A stretch of DNA of 26,384 nt, taken from NCBI GenBank assembly GCA_902492995.1, contig CABUNR010000018.1, positions 1 to 26,384 on the forward strand, read 5' to 3'. This document shows, one piece after another, positions 23,060 through 26,384 of the stretch. Position numbers and translations under genes: made by a program. The notes under the pieces are model-generated. The model was given only the letters and a program-made list of their open reading frames with translations, did no database searches and was not told the DNA's origin. Numbering within the stretch: the stretch's first letter is position 1; every line of letters begins with the position of its first letter. The DNA is from OMSK01 sp902492995. GTDB lineage: Bacteria > Bacillota_I > Bacilli_A > RF39 > UBA660.

Positions 23060-23065
23060 CATTTA

Positions 23066-24709
23066 TTATTCAAAATTCTGTGTTTTATTACTATAATCAC
23101 CAGATCCAATTACTTTTGCTTCATATTCTGTATCAATATCAAAACTAAACTCTTTTATATATGTTGCCTTTTTTAATCCTAAATTTATTTTCATCGCATT
23201 TTTTACATCTTCTACACTTTCATCATACAAAACATAATCATATAAATTTAGACCAGTTCTTTTATCATATATTCTAGCATCATATCCACTTAAATGTAAT
23301 CTTTGAAAACCAATTAAATCAGCTAAATTAGAATTACTACTTTTAACTAATATATCTTTTCCTATATTATATAAAGATAATATTTGGTTAGTACTCATAT
23401 TTGTTTCCATACTATTACTAACACTATCAAGTAAATCTGTTATTTTATTTAAACTATCTATATCTTTTAATTTATTTATTGTTGCTCTTAAAACCAATTG
23501 TTGATTTTCTCCTCTAACAAAATCACTTCTATATCCTTTTGTCCATTTACTAGAACATCTTTTAGTATTATTTTTTCTATTTCTAGATAAAGCAAGTGCT
23601 TCTTCTCCATTTAATTTTTGTTTTCCTTTTTCTACATAAATTGTATATTTTCCAAATCTTCTTTTACTATCTTGTTCGCAAAAACTATAAGGAACATCAA
23701 CTTCTATTCCTCCAAGTGAATCTATTATATTAACAACTCCACTAAAATTTATTTTTACATAATAATCTATTTTTATATCCATCAAATCATTTATTGTATT
23801 TATCATGCATTCTTCTCCATACATAGCAGCATGTGTTATTTTATTTTTTTCTTTTCCCTTAAAGCATGCGATTGGAACATATGAATCTCTTGGAATACTT
23901 AATATTGTTGTAGTAAGTGTATTAGGATTAAACGTAAGTAACATTAATGCATCTCCATTAAAAGTACTATTTTTTAAATTCTCTTCTTCACTATCTACTC
24001 CCATTATTAAAATACTAAATGGATTTTTCAAAATATTTTTATTATTTTTTTGATTTTTCACTTTTTTTTCTTTTGTATATATTATTTTAGTATCATTATC
24101 TATATTTTCATATTTATCTACATCTATATTTTTAAATTTATTTACATAATTGGTTGGCACAAATGCATATGTTATTTCTTTGGAATAAAGTGCTTCTATT
24201 AATTTCAAATATCCATCATATTCTACAACTTTATTTTTTAATTTATTTTTCTTTATTATTTCCTTTGGAATTTCATTTCCATCTATACTTGTATAATCAT
24301 TTATTATTCCAATTTTCCCATTTCCTATATTTTCTATTTTAAATGATTTATCTGTAGTAAGTGAAATTAAACTTGTTGAATAAATTGTTTTATTAGAAGT
24401 CATATTATCTAATGATTTATATGTTTTTAATATATATTTTGATCCTATAGATAATATAATTACATATATTAAAGTTATAGGAATTAATTTAAAATACTTA
24501 CTTTTTCTTTTTACTAAATATTTAAAATACGTAAATATAGATCCTATTAATATTAAAATAATTATAATTACAATTAAAACTCTTATAAATGTTTCAATTC
24601 CCTTTAATAAAGATAGTGCATAAATCATTTTAAAAGATGCCCATATATTAATGATTGCTAGTAATATTATTATAAAAGATTTTCCCTTACATCTTCTTAA
24701 AACACTCAT
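23066..24709 (-). CDS. LCP family (LytR-CpsA-Psr) protein with extra N-terminal domain
   Basis: LCP enzymes attach teichoic acids or other glycopolymers to peptidoglycan. The 547-residue protein has three transmembrane helices (about 12-31, 41-62 and 74-92). An extracellular domain of about 130 residues (105-225) follows, with FKIENIGNGKIGIINDYTS and EALYSKEITYAFVPTNYVNKF. The catalytic LCP domain runs from 230 to 420: FSILIMGVDS, GDALMLLTFNPNTLTTTILSIPRDSYV (Arg274, Asp275), VKINFSGVVNIIDSLGGIEVDVP, LNGEEALALSRNR and SDFVRGENQQLVLRA (Arg399, Gln403). The extra domain looks like a solute-binding fragment. The start has a GAGAGG site and a TTGTTA-17-TATAAT promoter. Confidence 0.93.
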   Translation of the reverse strand: MSVLRRCKGKSFIIILLAIINIWASFKMIYALSLLKGIETFIRVLIVIIIILILIGSIFTYFKYLVKRKSKYFKLIPITLIYVIILSIGSKYILKTYKSLDNMTSNKTIYSTSLISLTTDKSFKIENIGNGKIGIINDYTSIDGNEIPKEIIKKNKLKNKVVEYDGYLKLIEALYSKEITYAFVPTNYVNKFKNIDVDKYENIDNDTKIIYTKEKKVKNQKNNKNILKNPFSILIMGVDSEEENLKNSTFNGDALMLLTFNPNTLTTTILSIPRDSYVPIACFKGKEKNKITHAAMYGEECMINTINDLMDIKIDYYVKINFSGVVNIIDSLGGIEVDVPYSFCEQDSKRRFGKYTIYVEKGKQKLNGEEALALSRNRKNNTKRCSSKWTKGYRSDFVRGENQQLVLRATINKLKDIDSLNKITDLLDSVSNSMETNMSTNQILSLYNIGKDILVKSSNSNLADLIGFQRLHLSGYDARIYDKRTGLNLYDYVLYDESVEDVKNAMKINLGLKKATYIKEFSFDIDTEYEAKVIGSGDYSNKTQNFE

Positions 24710-24735
24710 ATTATTATCCTCTCTATTATTATTTT

Positions 24736-24764
24736 ATTATACCCTAATTATTAATCTTTAACAA
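24736..24764 (-). promoter_or_regulatory. Promoter of the LCP gene
   Basis: On the minus strand, TTGTTA (24759-24764) and TATAAT (24736-24741) are 17 bases apart. Confidence 0.8.
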
Positions 24765-24800
24765 TAATCTTTACTACTTTTTAAAAATTTATCAAATTAA

Positions 24801-24824
24801 AAATATCACTTATTTGTGATATTT
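24801..24824 (-). terminator. Terminator of the metallophosphoesterase gene
   Basis: AAATATCAC (24801-24809) pairs with GTGATATTT (24816-24824); the stop codon is in the six-base loop. On the minus strand the stem ends in TTT, followed by AATTTG, so the tail is modest. On the plus strand seven T follow. Confidence 0.75.
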
Positions 24825-25694
24825 TTTTATAACTTTAAATTTATTTTTAGAATTAAAGTCCATTAAACTTGTATATATAGGATACATAAAATTAAATAAC
24901 TGAAATGTTTTAGAACTTTTTTGAAACATTGTAACAGGTCCGTTTATTATTAATTTATCATTTTCATTTTTTAATTTTGACCTAGCATTTTTAATAAACA
25001 TTTCACTTGTTGGCGCTATTATTCCTCTATTTGACTTCCATATTTCATTTATAATTGGTGGAACACATCCATTATGCATATGTCCTGAAATAAAATAATC
25101 AAATTCAGCTATTTTTTCTTTTATTTTTTCATTTTCTAAACGATATGGAGAATGTATAAGTAAAAATTTAACTTTATTTTTTGGTAAATTTGTTAATATA
25201 TTTTTATTATCTTCTAATTCTTTTTTTAAAATATTTATATCTTCCCTATAGTAATATTTTTTTGACAGCGTAATTCCTGCAGCATAAATATAATCATCAA
25301 TATAGTTTTCATTATCTAGTAAATAAACATTATTTATTAGCTTTAATTCCTTAAAAAAATCTATATCATATTTATAATCAAATTCATCTATATTATTATT
25401 TTCTATTTTATATATGTCATGATTACCAAGTGATATAATAACTTTTGCTATTTCACCTAATTTGTTTAACCAATCAATTAATTTATTTTTTTGTTCAACT
25501 ATTAAAACGGCATTTATTGAATCAATTAAATCGCCTGGTATAAATATATAATCAGGTTTTATTTTATTAAAATAACTTAATAATAATTCTAATTTATTAC
25601 CTATTTTTCTACTAAAATGAACATCATTAATTATGGAAATTTTAAAATCATTTTTATTATACACTTTATATATTGTTGTATGAATCAGTTTCAT
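24810..25694 (-). CDS. Calcineurin-like metallophosphoesterase
   Basis: The 294-residue protein belongs to the two-metal phosphoesterase superfamily. Metal ligand motifs occur in order: ISIINDVHFS (D-x-H), PGDLIDS (GDxxD), SLGNHDIY (GNHD), LLIHSPYR and SGHMHNG (GHxH). There is no signal peptide or membrane helix, unlike many YkuE-like membrane phosphodiesterases, though the C-terminal part (FNFMYPIYTSL) is hydrophobic. Substrate unknown. The ATG at 25694 has an AGGTGG site; the GTG three codons upstream lies within it. The promoter at 25711-25739 is a perfect consensus, so expression may be strong. Confidence 0.9.
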   Translation of the reverse strand: MKLIHTTIYKVYNKNDFKISIINDVHFSRKIGNKLELLLSYFNKIKPDYIFIPGDLIDSINAVLIVEQKNKLIDWLNKLGEIAKVIISLGNHDIYKIENNNIDEFDYKYDIDFFKELKLINNVYLLDNENYIDDYIYAAGITLSKKYYYREDINILKKELEDNKNILTNLPKNKVKFLLIHSPYRLENEKIKEKIAEFDYFISGHMHNGCVPPIINEIWKSNRGIIAPTSEMFIKNARSKLKNENDKLIINGPVTMFQKSSKTFQLFNFMYPIYTSLMDFNSKNKFKVIKKYHK

Positions 25695-25710
25695 CTTAAC
25701 CACCTAGTTA

Positions 25711-25739
25711 ATTATATAAAAATATTAATATTATGTCAA
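25711..25739 (-). promoter_or_regulatory. Consensus promoter of the metallophosphoesterase gene
   Basis: On the minus strand, TTGACA (25734-25739) and TATAAT (25711-25716) are exactly 17 bases apart: the full sigma-A consensus. Confidence 0.93.
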
Positions 25740-25747
25740 AAATTTAC

Positions 25748-25787
25748 GAAATTTATATTTATTCATAGAAATTTATATTTATACATA
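25748..25787 (+). repeat. Tandem 20-bp direct repeat between divergent promoters
   Basis: GAAATTTATATTTAT followed by T or A and then CATA is present twice, at 25748-25767 and 25768-25787, with one base different. It lies between the -35 of the metallophosphoesterase promoter (25734-25739) and the -35 of the tRNA-Cys promoter (25795-25800). It could be an upstream AT-rich promoter element or an operator, or just slippage. Confidence 0.85.
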
Positions 25788-25794
25788 AAATATA

Positions 25795-25823
25795 TTGAAA
25801 TAAAAAAAAATATTTGTTATAAT
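25795..25823 (+). promoter_or_regulatory. Promoter of tRNA-Cys
   Basis: TTGAAA (25795-25800) and TATAAT (25818-25823) are 17 bases apart, with TGT before the -10 (extended). The tRNA begins 12 bases after the -10. Confidence 0.85.
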
Positions 25824-25835
25824 TAATTTGTTCAT

Positions 25836-25909
25836 GGGTCTATAGCCAAGTGGTAAGGCATGGGACTGCAACTCCCTGATCGTTGGTTCAAATCCGACTA
25901 GGCCCTCCA
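25836..25909 (+). tRNA. tRNA-Cys (anticodon GCA)
   Basis: The 74-base cloverleaf has an acceptor stem GGGTCTA/TAGGCCC (one G-T pair), a D arm in AGCCAAGTGGTAAGGC, an anticodon arm GGGA-CTGCAAC-TCCC with anticodon GCA, and a T arm with GGTTCAAATCC. The discriminator is T, as usual for tRNA-Cys, and the CCA end is encoded. It has its own promoter and a terminator at 25955-25988, with a spacer of about 45 bases in between in which I see nothing. Confidence 0.97.
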
Positions 25910-25954
25910 TTGGGAAATCTGTCCGAACTTTTATAGTTTAGACTTAATATAGAA

Positions 25955-25988
25955 AATATCAATTTCTAAAAGAAGTTGGTATTTTTTT
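25955..25988 (+). terminator. Terminator downstream of tRNA-Cys
   Basis: A 12-bp stem (25955-25966 with 25972-25983; two G-T pairs) and a TAAAA loop are followed by a T-run (25982-25988). It precedes the ATG at 26013 by only 24 bases, so it also sits in the leader of that gene. Confidence 0.85.
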
Positions 25989-26012
25989 GTTGTTAAGAAA
26001 GGACAGGTTTAT

Positions 26013-26288
26013 ATGATTAATATTGTAACGAAAGAATTAGAATTTGATGAAGAACTAAAAAAACGAATTGAGTTTATATGTAATTTTTGTAATACTACTC
26101 CAACAATTATAAATGGTAATATTAGAAATATTGATAAGACTAATCTCTCTTACATTGAACCACATAGAATAATTATTAAAGGTATTACATTTCTTGCTTT
26201 TAACTATTCTAAAACTTTATTTGTTGGTAATTTATCAAATAAACTTGAACTTAAAGATTTAGAATCATTTATCAAACAACTAAATTAA
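26013..26288 (+). CDS. Hypothetical protein, 91 aa
   Basis: I do not recognise the family. The protein is small and soluble in appearance; it begins MINIVTKELEFDEELKKRIEF and has two Cys in FICNFCN. The end LKDLESFIKQLN is a likely helix. The start has an AAAGGA site about 9 bases upstream. No promoter is obvious between the terminator and the start, so it may be read from tRNA-Cys read-through or from an unseen promoter. An inverse copy of the terminator's 3' arm lies just after its stop (26296-26308). Confidence 0.6.
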   Translation: MINIVTKELEFDEELKKRIEFICNFCNTTPTIINGNIRNIDKTNLSYIEPHRIIIKGITFLAFNYSKTLFVGNLSNKLELKDLESFIKQLN

Positions 26289-26384
26289 TATTTATATACC
26301 AACTTCTTAAGATACTACTATTCCCTAATGATGAAGTAAAGTAAATGTTGGAAAATTTTAAGAGAAAATACAAGTTATATAATT
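26289..26384 (+). other. Window end, intergenic
   Basis: I see no gene in these 96 bases. ATACCAACTTCTT (26296-26308) is the inverse of 25970-25982. TATAAT occurs at 26378-26383, which might be the -10 of a gene outside the window. Confidence 0.3.

Noticed and set aside
23805..24342. Plus-strand open frames inside the LCP gene
   Set aside because: Both are opposite a well-supported gene and are rich in Ser/Leu/Phe, as AT-rich shadows usually are.

Overview
The window looks like the chromosome of a very AT-rich Gram-positive bacterium of the Firmicutes (Bacillota), possibly one of the reduced, uncultured gut lineages near Mollicutes/Bacilli. The signs are a serine T-box, AGGAGG/AGGTGG ribosome sites, TTGACA-17-TATAAT promoters, a LytR-CpsA-Psr cell-wall protein, ComEA/ComEC and ComGC-like pseudopilins. 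TGA is used as a stop (mutS, the DUF5662 gene) and TGG encodes Trp, so the code is the standard bacterial one and not the Mycoplasma code. The genus cannot be named from sequence alone.

Layout, mostly minus strand. (1) 590-3131: promoter, serine T-box leader, single-domain HD hydrolase, serS, a wrecked ogt/ATL pseudogene and tag. This is one transcription unit joining translation, a possible stringent-response hydrolase and alkylation repair. (2) 3139-7024: promoter, polA and a 419-aa protein of unknown function. (3) 7031-10649: a 1024-aa pseudopilin built from three ~265-aa repeats, followed by a small lipoprotein. (4) 10663-12727: an SPFH protein and a Tim44-like membrane protein, both ending in zinc ribbons. 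(5) 12768-13264: a divergent 141-aa protein made of one unit repeated twice, converging on (6) 13255-16749: mutS, a small membrane protein and a DUF5662 protein. (7) 16752-17547: a DUF975 membrane protein on the plus strand, then a spacer with three hairpins. (8) 17652-18720: maf and a GNAT acetyltransferase. (9) 18765-22578: comEA, comEC, an N-terminal-only DUF1016 gene and a decayed flavodoxin-type reductase. (10) 22650-24764: an LCP protein and a ComGC-like pseudopilin, each with its own promoter. (11) 24801-25739: a membrane-independent metallophosphoesterase. (12) 25795-26384: tRNA-Cys and a small unknown gene on the plus strand.

Functional reading: 21.9-24.7 kb carries DNA-uptake functions (ComEA DNA receptor, ComEC channel, a pseudopilin) beside a cell-wall LCP protein. 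The giant repeat pseudopilin at 7.5-10.6 kb may use the same prepilin peptidase/assembly machinery, which is not in this window. Two repair/redox genes are visibly decaying and the DUF1016 gene lacks its nuclease half, which suggests ongoing gene loss. The most unusual items are the repeat-built giant pseudopilin, the T-box-controlled HD hydrolase, and the ogt/ATL remnant with Trp in place of the active-site Cys.
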